Origin: Bacteroidota bacterium | GTDB lineage: Bacteria > Bacteroidota > Bacteroidia > AKYH767-A > OLB10 | Direction of reading: 5' to 3' | Assembly: GCA_016709725.1 (NCBI GenBank) | Contig: JADJMG010000010.1 | Coordinates: forward strand, 62,001 to 126,000 | Length of the DNA stretch: 64,000 nucleotides | Shown: one piece after another, positions 9,363 to 18,084 of the stretch | Layout: each line of letters opens with the position of its first letter | Position numbering within the stretch: position 1 is the stretch's first letter | Translations under genes and position numbers: made by a program | Notes under the pieces: model-generated | Told to the model about the DNA's origin: nothing | Seen by the model: only the letters and a program-made list of their open reading frames with translations | The model's database searches: none

Positions 9363-11389
9363 ACTATTTTTCCGAATTTTTCTGAGCGAAGTTTTTCCAA
9401 GCTGTACAATTCATCACGGTATTTGGCAGCAGCTATGAAATCAAGTTCCATAGCCGATTTATCCATGTTTTTACGAGCAAACTGTATGGCTTTATCAAGT
9501 TGGTCTTTACCCATAAACTGAACGATGGGATCAGCTGCCGCACTGATTTCTGTTTTTTCTAAATAAGCTCGAGAGAGATTTCCACTTTTGCTTTCTAAAT
9601 GTTCAAATATTCCGGACTTCGCTTTGTTCAATGCAGTGGGAACAATTCCGTTGGCTTCGTTATAAGCCATTTGTTTGATTCTACGTCGTTCCGTTTCTTC
9701 AATGGTAAGGCGCATGCTGTTCGTGATTTTTTCAGCATACATAATTACTTTGCCATTTAAATTTCGAGCCGCTCGACCTGCAGTCTGTGTTAATGAACGG
9801 TTACTTCGCAAAAATCCTTCTTTATCGGCATCCAATATGGCCACCAGCGAAACTTCGGGTAGATCTAATCCTTCTCTCAATAAATTAATACCAATCAACA
9901 CGTCAAACACTCCTAAGCGTAAATCTCTCAATATTTCTACACGCTCTAATGTTTCCACTTCGGAATGAATATAACGGCAACGGATATCCAATTTTGTCAA
10001 ATATTTAGCTAACTCTTCAGCCATTCTTTTGGTCAATGTAGTAACCAGAACACGCTCTTTTTTCTTGATCACTTTTTCAATCTCTTCTAAAAGATCATCT
10101 ACCTGATTATGCACGGGTCTAACTTCTATGGGAGGATCTAATAATCCTGTAGGACGAATTACTTGCTCTACAATAATTCCATCGCTTTTTTCTAATTCAT
10201 AATCAGCAGGCGTTGCGCTCACATAAATATGTTGTTTTGGAATTTCTTCGTATTCTTCAAATCGTAACGGACGATTATCAATAGCTGCAGGTAAGCGGAA
10301 TCCATATTCTACTAAATTAATTTTACGCGAACGATCGCCACCATACATAGCTCGAATTTGTGGAAGAGTAACATGACTTTCATCAATCACCATTAAAAAA
10401 TCGTCAGGGAAATAGTCCATCAAGCAGAAAGGTCGTTTACCTGTTTCGCGTCCATCAAAATAGCGAGAGTAATTTTCAATGCCTGAGCAGTAACCCAATT
10501 CGCGAATCATTTCTAAATCAAAAATAACGCGATCTTCGAGACGTTTGGCTTCTAAGTTTCTGCCTAAACTTTTGAAATAATCGATTTGCTTGACTAAATC
10601 TTCTTGAATTTCATGAATCGCATTTTGTTGTCTGGCCGGACTCGTCACAAAAAGATTAGCAGGGAAAATGGCTAAATGGTCGTGTTTCTCATATTTTTTT
10701 CCGGTAGATGGTTCAATCGTTGAGAGATCTTCTAATTCATCTCCAAAAAAACTTATCCTATAAGCAACATCTCGATAGGCTGGGAACACATCCACCGTAT
10801 CCCCTTGAACTCTAAAAGTTCCCCTTTTAAATTCATCGCCTGCACGGGAATACAAGCTACTAACCAACGAATGCAAGAATGCATTTCGCGAAATTTTTTG
10901 TCCTACTTGAATGCGAATAATATTTTCTGCGAAATCGGACGGATTTCCCATTCCATAAATACAAGAAACCGAAGATACCACAATCACATCTCGTCTACCT
11001 GAGAGGAGGGAAGTGGTCGTGCTTAATCTTAATTTTTCAATTTCTTCATTGATGGCTAAGTCCTTTTCAATATACGTATTGCTGCTCGGCATATACGCTT
11101 CGGGCTGATAATAATCGTAGTAAGAAACAAAGTATTCCACGGCATTTTCAGGAAAGAATTGTTTGAACTCATTATACAATTGAGCCGCTAAAGTCTTATT
11201 ATGACTCAGAATTAAAGTGGGTTTACGAACATTATTGATTACGTTGGCTACCGTAAATGTCTTTCCAGAGCCGGTTACCCCAAGAAGGGTTTGGTGTAGA
11301 TCTCCATTTTCTAAACCACTGGTTAGCTGATTAATAGCTTCGGGTTGGTCTCCAGTTGGAGAAAAATCTGATATAAGTTTAAAATCCAT
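9359..11389 (-). CDS. uvrB: UvrB, excinuclease ABC subunit B
   Basis: The damage-verifying helicase-like subunit of UvrABC; it receives DNA from UvrA and recruits UvrC. 676 residues, full family length. It has Walker A GVTGSGKT (residues 37-44), the beta-hairpin signature YYDYYQPEAY, helicase motif II-like VIDESH, motif VI-type QTAGRAARN, and the C-terminal UVR domain (MELDFIAAAKYRDELYSLEKL region) that binds UvrC. The start MDFKLISDFSPTGDQP matches the family. It likely heads a short operon with two small membrane proteins. Confidence 0.98.
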   Translation of the reverse strand: MDFKLISDFSPTGDQPEAINQLTSGLENGDLHQTLLGVTGSGKTFTVANVINNVRKPTLILSHNKTLAAQLYNEFKQFFPENAVEYFVSYYDYYQPEAYMPSSNTYIEKDLAINEEIEKLRLSTTTSLLSGRRDVIVVSSVSCIYGMGNPSDFAENIIRIQVGQKISRNAFLHSLVSSLYSRAGDEFKRGTFRVQGDTVDVFPAYRDVAYRISFFGDELEDLSTIEPSTGKKYEKHDHLAIFPANLFVTSPARQQNAIHEIQEDLVKQIDYFKSLGRNLEAKRLEDRVIFDLEMIRELGYCSGIENYSRYFDGRETGKRPFCLMDYFPDDFLMVIDESHVTLPQIRAMYGGDRSRKINLVEYGFRLPAAIDNRPLRFEEYEEIPKQHIYVSATPADYELEKSDGIIVEQVIRPTGLLDPPIEVRPVHNQVDDLLEEIEKVIKKKERVLVTTLTKRMAEELAKYLTKLDIRCRYIHSEVETLERVEILRDLRLGVFDVLIGINLLREGLDLPEVSLVAILDADKEGFLRSNRSLTQTAGRAARNLNGKVIMYAEKITNSMRLTIEETERRRIKQMAYNEANGIVPTALNKAKSGIFEHLESKSGNLSRAYLEKTEISAAADPIVQFMGKDQLDKAIQFARKNMDKSAMELDFIAAAKYRDELYSLEKLRSEKFGKIV

Positions 11390-11517
11390 TGTTCCAAAGA
11401 TAGCATGTCCAAGTCTTTGAATACGAAGAATGCACTAACTGTTTCACAAACCCTTCATATTTTTTTGGGGATTACATGAAGGATTTTTATACCTTCGCCC
11501 CTCCAATAATCAAATCA

Positions 11518-12204
11518 ATGAACTTGAAAAAAAGCATATTACCAGTTTTGGCAGCCGCCTTTATGGTCGCATCGTGTAACGCCCAAAACAAAAAAACAGA
11601 AATTAAAATGAGCAGCACAATTGATTCAGTTAGCTACGGACTCGGCGTAGCCATTGGCAACAACCTTAAAACAAGCGGATTTGATTCTGTGAAGGTTGAT
11701 GTGATGTCACAAGCATTAAAAGATGTATTTGCAGGAACTGCAACTATGAAGCAAGAAGATGCTGATCGTATTATCCAAGGATTTATGGCAGAAAAACAAA
11801 AAGTTGCAGGAGAAGCAGAATCTAAAAAAGGTGAAGCTTTCTTAGCAGAAAACAAAAGCAAGCCAGGTGTTCAAACTACTGCAAGCGGTATGCAATATAT
11901 CGTGTTGAAAGAGGGTACCGGAGCAAAGCCAGGTTTAAATGATAAAGTGACTACTCACTATCATGGAACTTTAGTGGATGGAACTGTTTTCGATAGTTCT
12001 GTTGAGCGTGGACAACCAGCAAGTTTCCCAGTAAGTGGAGTAATACCGGGTTGGACAGAAGCATTACAAATGATGCCAGTTGGATCTAAATGGAAGTTAT
12101 TCCTTCCTTCAAACCTTGCCTACGGAGAGCGTGGTGCAGGTGGTAAAATTGGACCAAATGCAACCTTAATTTTTGAAGTAGAATTGATTTCTATCGATAA
12201 ATAA
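11518..12204 (+). CDS. FKBP-type peptidyl-prolyl cis-trans isomerase, lipoprotein
   Basis: The start at 11518 (MNLKKSILPVLAAAFMVASC) gives a signal peptide with lipobox VASC; an in-frame start at 11476 would only add a stretch that spoils the signal. An N-terminal FKBP dimerisation-type segment (SYGLGVAIGNNLK...) precedes the FKBP domain: YHGTLVDGTVFDSS, the active-site region VIPGWTEALQMMPVGSKW and LAYGERG. 228 residues, like FkpA/Mip. It probably assists folding of exported proteins in the periplasm, fitting a genome with many secreted beta-rich proteins. A terminator follows directly. Confidence 0.92.
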   Translation: MNLKKSILPVLAAAFMVASCNAQNKKTEIKMSSTIDSVSYGLGVAIGNNLKTSGFDSVKVDVMSQALKDVFAGTATMKQEDADRIIQGFMAEKQKVAGEAESKKGEAFLAENKSKPGVQTTASGMQYIVLKEGTGAKPGLNDKVTTHYHGTLVDGTVFDSSVERGQPASFPVSGVIPGWTEALQMMPVGSKWKLFLPSNLAYGERGAGGKIGPNATLIFEVELISIDK

Positions 12205-12221
12205 AAAAGCATTGAAAATAT

Positions 12222-12257
12222 GAAAAGGGCTGGATGAAAATCTAGCCCTTTTTTTTA
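12222..12257 (+). terminator. Rho-independent terminator after FKBP gene
   Basis: AAAAGGGCTGGA (12223-12234) pairs with TCTAGCCCTTTT (12241-12252), closing on a 6-nt loop and followed by a T8 tract. Confidence 0.8.
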
Positions 12258-12359
12258 TTGTTATTTATAAAATTTATTTGGATCAAGGGATAAATGGATG
12301 TCCAGGATTTGATCCTCGACCATTTGCCTGTCCTTCTTTGCGTTCGTTACTTTCCCCAA

Positions 12360-12450
12360 GTTTGGACGTAGCGTACGTTCGCTGCCTGCTGCAGTTGGTC
12401 CAACTGCAGGGCAATTCACGCATCCGATAGCTATCGGAATTCCTAATTCC
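12360..12450. repeat. Intergenic palindrome cluster
   Basis: Contains GCCTGCTGCAGTTGGTCCAACTGCAGGGC-type inverted repeats (12380-12412) and the palindrome CCGATAGCTATCGG (12424-12437). A related CCCGATAGCAATCGGG lies at 12851-12866. These resemble the short palindromes scattered elsewhere in the window. No gene here. Confidence 0.6.
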
Positions 12451-12483
12451 TAATTTACCTAATCTTATCTTAATTCTGAATTA

Positions 12484-12693
12484 TCACGCTACTTTCCAAT
12501 TCGGAGGATAAACCGATCTCGTAAAAGCTTTTGTTCTCACTAAGCCGCGTAAAATCTGAAGGCGGGAAGGCTTACCTCGAACTTCGCGAATTTGTAAATA
12601 TTCTCTTAACCTTTCTTTTTGATCTTCGGAAAGAGAAATAAAATGCAAGGCATTGAATTCTTGAATTCTCATGGCTTTATTCATGTAGAACAA
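12484..12693 (-). CDS. Possible small protein, unknown
   Basis: 69 codons from an ATG at 12693 (or a second at 12681). The peptide has a helical, charged middle (SLSEDQKERLREYLQIREV) and a basic C-terminus. No domain recognised. It lies between repeat-rich stretches, so it could be spurious. Confidence 0.35.
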   Translation of the reverse strand: MFYMNKAMRIQEFNALHFISLSEDQKERLREYLQIREVRGKPSRLQILRGLVRTKAFTRSVYPPNWKVA

Positions 12694-12891
12694 AGCTATA
12701 CTCCGAAATTACCTTTACCCCTTACTTTTTGATGAAAAGTAGTTTCAAGAGGGCAGTTCTTGAAAAATCTTAGGTGATTTTGTATTATTATGTTTTTGAA
12801 AAATTGACTTGTAATCACCTTAAAACTAATTGCGAAGCCTCGCTACACCACCCGATAGCAATCGGGACTAATATCGCGAAGCCTCGTTACT

Positions 12892-12939
12892 CCAATTCGC
12901 CAATTCGCCAATTCACCAATTCACCAATTTGCCAATTTG
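12892..12939. repeat. Tandem 8-bp microsatellite
   Basis: Six head-to-tail copies of CCAATTCG and close variants (CCAATTCA, CCAATTTG) end 12 bp before the stop of the minus-strand gene at 12952. Confidence 0.85.
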
Positions 12940-12951
12940 CAATTCCTGTAA

Positions 12952-14148
12952 TTAGTTGCGTACCCCTGTCCATTGAACAAACAGATTCTCTGAAATCGAC
13001 ATCACATTATTTTTAAAGAAGTATCTACCTCCCCAACTATAATTTACTCGACTATATTCAGTTTCAACACCATTCTTGGTAACTTTAATCTTAGTGATGA
13101 TGCGATTTCTTTCCACGATATCCTCTCTGGTGATATTCTCTGATTCGGAATATTGGGGTCCTTCACCAGGCGCTTCTGCAGCAGCATTTACAGAAATGCT
13201 TGGTGCATTATTTTCACTTCCTGAAGCGGGTAAAATGCCACCGCCTTTTGAATCTTTATCGGCCGTATACGTAGGAGCATTTAGCTGATCTTGATCTCCA
13301 TTTCCACTTTTAGTTGGTGGTGGCGTTTCACCGCCATTCACACTTCCTTTATTAGGTTGTTCGTCGCCTGAATTTACTGTGCCTGCAGGAGGCGGTTCAT
13401 TCCCTTCATTTGTCTTTCCCGATGGTGGCAATTCTTCATTCGCTTGATGATTTGCGGCTGTGGCTTGATTTATTTCTGCAGATTCACCTGTATTCGCTTT
13501 CTCTTGTACATCTCCGTTAGAGGTAGATGTACTTGCCGTAACAGGCGCAACACTTTCATCGCTTCCAGATTGTGTGCTGGGAGATGTGCTTGCAGCTGAG
13601 GCAGTATCCTCAGATTGCTTTTCTTCCGCTTCATCTCTGGTAACTGCTGATAAGATTGATTTCGAATAGTCGGTTTCAAAATTGAATTCATCTAAATTCT
13701 GATCATACTTAATCTGTGCAACCGCTTGGTTGTAGATAACCATATTCTCCTGATTTTGGAGAAAAAGTTTAACTCCGATCTTATAAGGATCAAATCCAGA
13801 TGAAATTCGGCTTGAAGGAGCCTTCGTATTTACTTCGATGGTCTTGCTGATGTAGCCCGGTTTCGAGAAAATAAGTGTATACTTCTTATTGAAGTCGAGC
13901 TTGAAACGCATTTTACTAGCACCACTTTGGGTAAAGGCGTCTTTTCCTTCTTTTTTGACTTTAATGACCACTTCCGACATGTTTCCTTTTTCGATATCCA
14001 GTTTTACAGGAATCTCCAGGAAATTTTGTTGTGCGAATAAAGGTCCGACCATGAGCATAAGCCCAAGTAAAAGCTGAATTTTCAGCCATTTAAATTGTGG
14101 CATGAGGTATAACATAAGGCAATAGTTGGTTAGTTTGCTTAAGATCAT
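12952..14148 (-). CDS. Exported protein with low-complexity linker, unknown function
   Basis: 398 residues from the first ATG, but the likely start is MPQFKWLKIQ at about residue 16, giving a signal peptide ending ...GPLFAQ. An N-terminal beta domain (MRFKLDFNKKYTLIFSKPGY) resembles PEGA/carboxypeptidase-regulatory-like folds. Residues about 175-320 are a Ser/Thr/Gly/Pro/Asn-rich low-complexity linker, and a charged C-terminal domain follows (REDIVERNRIITKIKVTKNG). The build suggests a periplasmic or outer-membrane structural protein. Base composition does not differ obviously from its neighbours. Confidence 0.75.
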   Translation of the reverse strand: MILSKLTNYCLMLYLMPQFKWLKIQLLLGLMLMVGPLFAQQNFLEIPVKLDIEKGNMSEVVIKVKKEGKDAFTQSGASKMRFKLDFNKKYTLIFSKPGYISKTIEVNTKAPSSRISSGFDPYKIGVKLFLQNQENMVIYNQAVAQIKYDQNLDEFNFETDYSKSILSAVTRDEAEEKQSEDTASAASTSPSTQSGSDESVAPVTASTSTSNGDVQEKANTGESAEINQATAANHQANEELPPSGKTNEGNEPPPAGTVNSGDEQPNKGSVNGGETPPPTKSGNGDQDQLNAPTYTADKDSKGGGILPASGSENNAPSISVNAAAEAPGEGPQYSESENITREDIVERNRIITKIKVTKNGVETEYSRVNYSWGGRYFFKNNVMSISENLFVQWTGVRN

Positions 14149-14198
14149 TGCTTTTTTAGAGCAACTTTCTATCGCGATTTGAAGTAGAATGATGAAAT

Positions 14199-14687
14199 TT
14201 GATCCCCATGATGAGAGCCCTGTTTCCCAAACAACTTCTAAAAGGCAAACTACTATGCCTGATATTATTAATGAATCTATTTTCAGTCATTTCTTACAGT
14301 CAGACCCCAGAACGTGGCGAGACTATTGCTTACATCAATAAAGTTTTAGGAGATCGTTATCAAGTAACTTGTAAAAACACGACGTTGGTAGTTTCTTTTT
14401 ACAATGAAAAAGGGGAGATTGTACGGGAAGATAAAGTGCCGACTCCTGATTTAGATTTAAACATTACTTATGAAGCGGAAGACGGTTTATTATGCATTCC
14501 CTGCATGAGAGATCAGCCAGAATGTTTAACAAGAGTATTAACCTTACAAAAAATAAAAAAGGGGTATGGGCGTTTCAGTATTCCAGTTAAGGATGAAAAG
14601 ATGTTTAATTCCTTGAAAATTGCATTTGAACACTTAATTAGAGCTACATCAGAAAATGGATATAAAGAAGCCGTTATATTGGATTAG
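14199..14687 (+). CDS. Small exported protein with CxxC motif, operon gene 1
   Basis: 162 residues; a signal peptide ends near SVISYSQ (residues 28-35). The mature domain starts TPERGETIAYINKVLGDRY and holds CIPCMRDQPEC, a CxxC plus a third Cys. The function is not known to me. The next gene starts inside it (32-bp overlap) and the third overlaps the second by 4 bp, so the three form one operon of exported proteins. Confidence 0.7.
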   Translation: MIPMMRALFPKQLLKGKLLCLILLMNLFSVISYSQTPERGETIAYINKVLGDRYQVTCKNTTLVVSFYNEKGEIVREDKVPTPDLDLNITYEAEDGLLCIPCMRDQPECLTRVLTLQKIKKGYGRFSIPVKDEKMFNSLKIAFEHLIRATSENGYKEAVILD

Positions 14688-15183
14688 TTTTTCGATGATC
14701 ATGATTTGCTCCTTTTCATTACAAGCGCAGGATAAAAAGAAATCAGACCAAGCGTATAAAAAAGGCATGCAATTATTTGCACAAGGAAAAACGAAAGAGG
14801 CGATTAAGTCATTTGATATTGCCATCAAAGAAGATAGTTCGTACGAAGACGCATGGATTAAGCGTGGATTTATGAAAGGAATGTTGAGTGATTTTGAAGG
14901 GGAGTTGAGCGATTACAATCATGTAATTAGCATGTATCCCGATCATGTTCATGCCTATGTTTCGAGAGGTGCCTATAATCGTTTATTGGATTATGAAAAA
15001 GGCATTGCAGATTTTAATAAAGCATTGGAATTGGATCCTGACAATCAGGAAGCCTATAACAATCGTGGATTTGCTAAGAAGGGATTAGGGGATAAAGAAG
15101 GAGCATGTGATGATTGGAATAAATCAAAACAAAAAGGAAACGCAGAAGCAAAAGTCATATTAAAAAATAATTACTGTAAATGA
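14656..15183 (+). CDS. Exported TPR-repeat protein, operon gene 2
   Basis: 175 residues with signal peptide LYWISFSMIMICSFSLQAQ. Three or so tetratricopeptide repeats follow, with typical positions A/G/Y/A: KSDQAYKKGMQLFAQGK, DAWIKRGFMKGML, HAYVSRGAYNRLLDYEKGI, EAYNNRGFAKKGLGDKEGA. TPRs mediate protein-protein contacts, so it probably scaffolds something in the periplasm, plausibly its operon neighbours. The last repeat resembles Sel1-like ends (ACDDWNKSKQKGNAEA). Confidence 0.85.
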   Translation: MDIKKPLYWISFSMIMICSFSLQAQDKKKSDQAYKKGMQLFAQGKTKEAIKSFDIAIKEDSSYEDAWIKRGFMKGMLSDFEGELSDYNHVISMYPDHVHAYVSRGAYNRLLDYEKGIADFNKALELDPDNQEAYNNRGFAKKGLGDKEGACDDWNKSKQKGNAEAKVILKNNYCK

Positions 15184-15578
15184 AAAAATTAATTTCTTAT
15201 TCGCTTGGGAGTGTCTTGGTTTTTACAATCTTATTATGTGCATTCAGTTTTTCTGATTCGGGAGATGATTTAAATAAATGTTTGGTGAAATATAAAAGCG
15301 AATGGTCTAAACCATGTTCGCAATGCACTGATTATTCCAAAAGTTATAGAGCTTATTTTCGAAACGATTGCACGGAGTTATTAGATGTAAAAGTTGCCGC
15401 TCAGGAAAAAGATAAACGATGGAAAACATTTTCACGTCTAAATATGCATCCTAACGATACCATCGTTGGTTATGCCTGCAACGGGACTGGAAAATATTTA
15501 TACTGGGTTCGCAGAACGGGAGATGATGCTATCGTTTTTCCATCCGATGAAGAAATCAATACCACATTTGCGAAGTGA
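15180..15578 (+). CDS. Small exported cysteine-containing protein, operon gene 3
   Basis: 132 residues; its ATG overlaps the stop of the TPR gene (ATGA at 15180-15183). The signal peptide runs to about residue 26. The mature part has KPCSQC, a later Cys in FRNDC and one in GYACNGTG. That is consistent with disulfides. It looks like a small beta domain similar to proteins found beside TPR genes in this phylum. Function unknown. Confidence 0.7.
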   Translation: MKKLISYSLGSVLVFTILLCAFSFSDSGDDLNKCLVKYKSEWSKPCSQCTDYSKSYRAYFRNDCTELLDVKVAAQEKDKRWKTFSRLNMHPNDTIVGYACNGTGKYLYWVRRTGDDAIVFPSDEEINTTFAK

Positions 15579-15585
15579 GTTCGGG

Positions 15586-15660
15586 GAATCGGAGATGGGA
15601 GAGTGGGAGAGTGGAGGGAGAGAGGGAGATAGGAGTCGGGAGGAGTGGATAGGAGAGTAA
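15586..15660. repeat. Purine-rich low-complexity tract
   Basis: About 75 bp of GGGAGA/GGAGAG-type sequence with almost no pyrimidine on the plus strand, directly after the three-gene operon. No gene. Confidence 0.7.
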
Positions 15661-15765
15661 GTATAGCCTACGTTATGGAGATGGAATTGAATAATAATAA
15701 TGCCTAGTTTTCAAAGTTAAACGCTTGCTTAATTTTCAAATTTTCAAATTAGACTATTTTCAAAT

Positions 15766-16545
15766 TCATTTAAACCCTTCGTTCACCCCCAACCCAAAAA
15801 GCGCAAAATCATATTTTACGGGATCATTCTTATCCAATTTTCTTAAGTTGATGGTTAATTCGTTTACCGCTTTCCAGTCGTCTTGTTCACGAGTTAGAAG
15901 TCCGAGGGTTCTGGCTACTCTACCAGAGTGAATATCGAGTGGACAATACAAATCTTTCGGTTTTATCTTCTTCCAAATACCAAAGTCTACACCCGTTTTG
16001 TCGTTTCTTACCATCCATCTTAAATACATGCAAATTCTTTTTGCAGATGAATTACGTAGTGGATCTGCAAGATGTTTTCCCGTTCGACCAGGAGCAGAAA
16101 AGGAAAGTATTTCCATTCTCGCTTGATGGATGGCTAATGATAAATCATTTTTCTGTTGTATCCCTTTAGAAAAAACAGCTTCAAGACTCGATTGAGAGGT
16201 GTAGAGTGATTGTAAAGCTTTTAACAAGTACATGGCATCAATACCATTGAATGTACGATGTACAAAATCGTTAAATGATTTTCGTTCTTTGGCGGAATGG
16301 TGTAAGATAAAGTGATACGGTTGTTGATCCATACGTCGAATCAATTCATGTGCATTCTTTAAAATGACTTTTCGTTGTCCCCATGCGATTAATGCGGTGA
16401 GGAATCCTGCTATTTCTCGATCTTCCTTTAGATGGAATAAATGTGGAATGGAGATGGGATCGTCGGCAATGAATGATGTTGTATTAAACTGAAGTACTTT
16501 CTCCTCAAGAAATTCTTTCAATTGCAGAGCGGAGAGTGGCTTCAT
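15766..16545 (-). CDS. TIGR02757 (DUF2400) family protein
   Basis: 259 residues matching the TIGR02757 family by overall pattern: AGFLTALIAWGQRKVILKNA, FVHRTFNGIDAMYLLKAL, KRICMYLRWMVRNDKTGVDFGIW and PLDIHSGRVARTLGLL near the C-terminus. Family members have no established function. The helical fold and the CPLDxHSGR element recall HhH/endonuclease III-like proteins. Full length. Stand-alone gene. Confidence 0.88.
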   Translation of the reverse strand: MKPLSALQLKEFLEEKVLQFNTTSFIADDPISIPHLFHLKEDREIAGFLTALIAWGQRKVILKNAHELIRRMDQQPYHFILHHSAKERKSFNDFVHRTFNGIDAMYLLKALQSLYTSQSSLEAVFSKGIQQKNDLSLAIHQARMEILSFSAPGRTGKHLADPLRNSSAKRICMYLRWMVRNDKTGVDFGIWKKIKPKDLYCPLDIHSGRVARTLGLLTREQDDWKAVNELTINLRKLDKNDPVKYDFALFGLGVNEGFK

Positions 16546-17745
16546 TTAGCAATAATATACAAATTATTCTTTTCGCACAAAAGAATGTCATTTGTAAATG
16601 AAGAACCTCGATTTTAAATATGAAACTCAACAACTATTTAAGAAGATTAAAATGAATCATTACATTATAATTATAAAATAAGTTTTTTTGCTTTTTTAAC
16701 AGATCATTTTATTTCTAAATCTAAAACTGCGGCACTCCGGAATTTGCCCCTTGCAAGTACGACGGAAGAAGGAGCCAATTGGTAAGTTGATATTCTATTA
16801 TAGAGAGAAGTACGATTTAGAGGTAACCCAGACTGTACTGCTTTTAGAATTGGTATAATTATGCAATTTAAAATTTTAAAAGTGAAAATAGAGTTTGTTT
16901 GTTAAATGTTCAGGCCTAGGGTTGCCAAACATTAATACGAGATGCTCCCCGTCGGGCTTGCACAGGGCGATTCGACGCCTGCCCCGTTTTTGCGGGGTTA
17001 CTTTTCTTCTAAAGAAAAGTAAGGCTAAGAAAAGCAAATCGACGAAATGAAGATTGTATAATAGGGAAAGTCAATTCAAAATTGCGGTCAGCTTTTCAAC
17101 CACACGATGAACAATTTTAATGCACATCTATTACTTAAAATAGGAAAGACATTGGAATTGGCATAAGCCCCAATAGTGAAGGGCTTCCTTTTGGAAGCCC
17201 TTTCACCGTCCACCGGGTTAGCGGCTGGAACAACAAAACCCTTACTGAGGACAAATGTATATCGGCTCATTCCTCAAATCAAGGGACAAGTGAAAGGTTC
17301 ATGGACCTTAAAACTTGTTAAATATCCTATTTTATGATTTTTTAATCATTGTTATTAATTGAAATACAATAATTTATGACTGTATTTTAAGATGTTATTT
17401 TGGATTTTCAATATTAAAAAATAGGGGAATGCACTCAAGTTTAGATTTGTAAAATATTGATTGCCAATTTAAAAATGTAAATTAAGGAATTGGGTAAAAA
17501 GACAAAGTCCCGCCATGGCGGGACTCGGTCTACACAGAAAAGCCAAAACAATTACTGTTGAATAACAAAAACCCTTTACTTCTGCTAAAGTAAAGGGTCG
17601 TTACATCATATCAAGGGACAAAGAAAGTAGGCGTGGATGCTTAAAAAGAGCCAAAATTCAATTAAGTGAAGTAAAATTAAGGCTAATTGATTGATTTTTA
17701 ATATGTAAAAATAGCGAGAAAAACGCTGAAAAAGGATATATTTGA
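16546..17745. other. Gene-poor stretch rich in hairpins
   Basis: I see no convincing gene in this 1.2 kb. It holds several palindromes: CCCCG/CGGGG and TTACTTTTCTT/AAGAAAAGTAA at 16982-17022, a 13-bp hairpin at 17176-17206, a perfect 20-bp palindrome at 17506-17525 (core CCCGCCATGGCGGG) and a 10-bp stem at 17571-17598. The phrase ATCAAGGGACAA occurs twice (about 17277 and 17610). The rest is AT-rich. Confidence 0.7.
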
Positions 17746-17958
17746 TTATCTTCGAACTAATCGATATTCACCGTTATCGTCTTGTACTAACATATAAACA
17801 GGGGTTTCACTTGGGTTTGATGTTGAATTGCCAAACCCAGATGTAGTTCCTACACCGAAAACCATTCCTGATTGCTGATCAATAACTATAGCACCACCCT
17901 CTGAGTCTGATGTATTAATTCCTAATGCGAGTAAGAGAGTGATGATTAAGTCTAACAT
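17746..17958 (-). CDS. Small hypothetical protein
   Basis: 70 residues; a hydrophobic N-terminus (MLDLIITLLLALGI) is followed by a Gly/Ser-rich middle and a polar C-terminus ending LVRR. Could be a short exported or membrane-tethered peptide. It stands alone between the hairpin-rich stretch and a decayed gene. Confidence 0.45.
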   Translation of the reverse strand: MLDLIITLLLALGINTSDSEGGAIVIDQQSGMVFGVGTTSGFGNSTSNPSETPVYMLVQDDNGEYRLVRR

Positions 17959-18084
17959 TTGAATTAAAGATTTACAACCTCAAATATATTAAAATTATGA
18001 GTAATCACAAAGTGATTTCTATCTTGATAACAAACCTGACTATAAATGAAGTTAATTCTTTTCATAGGGATTTAAGTCATAGGA

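Noticed and set aside
9675..11002. Plus-strand open frames inside uvrB
   Set aside because: They are antisense shadows of a fully conserved gene.
12774..13016. 80-codon plus-strand ORF
   Set aside because: It is built from the octamer microsatellite and the antisense of the 12952 gene.
17088..17270. 60-codon minus-strand ORF overlapping the 17176-17206 hairpin
   Set aside because: Its peptide comes from reading through the hairpin and flanking repeat; it has no coding-like composition or neighbours.
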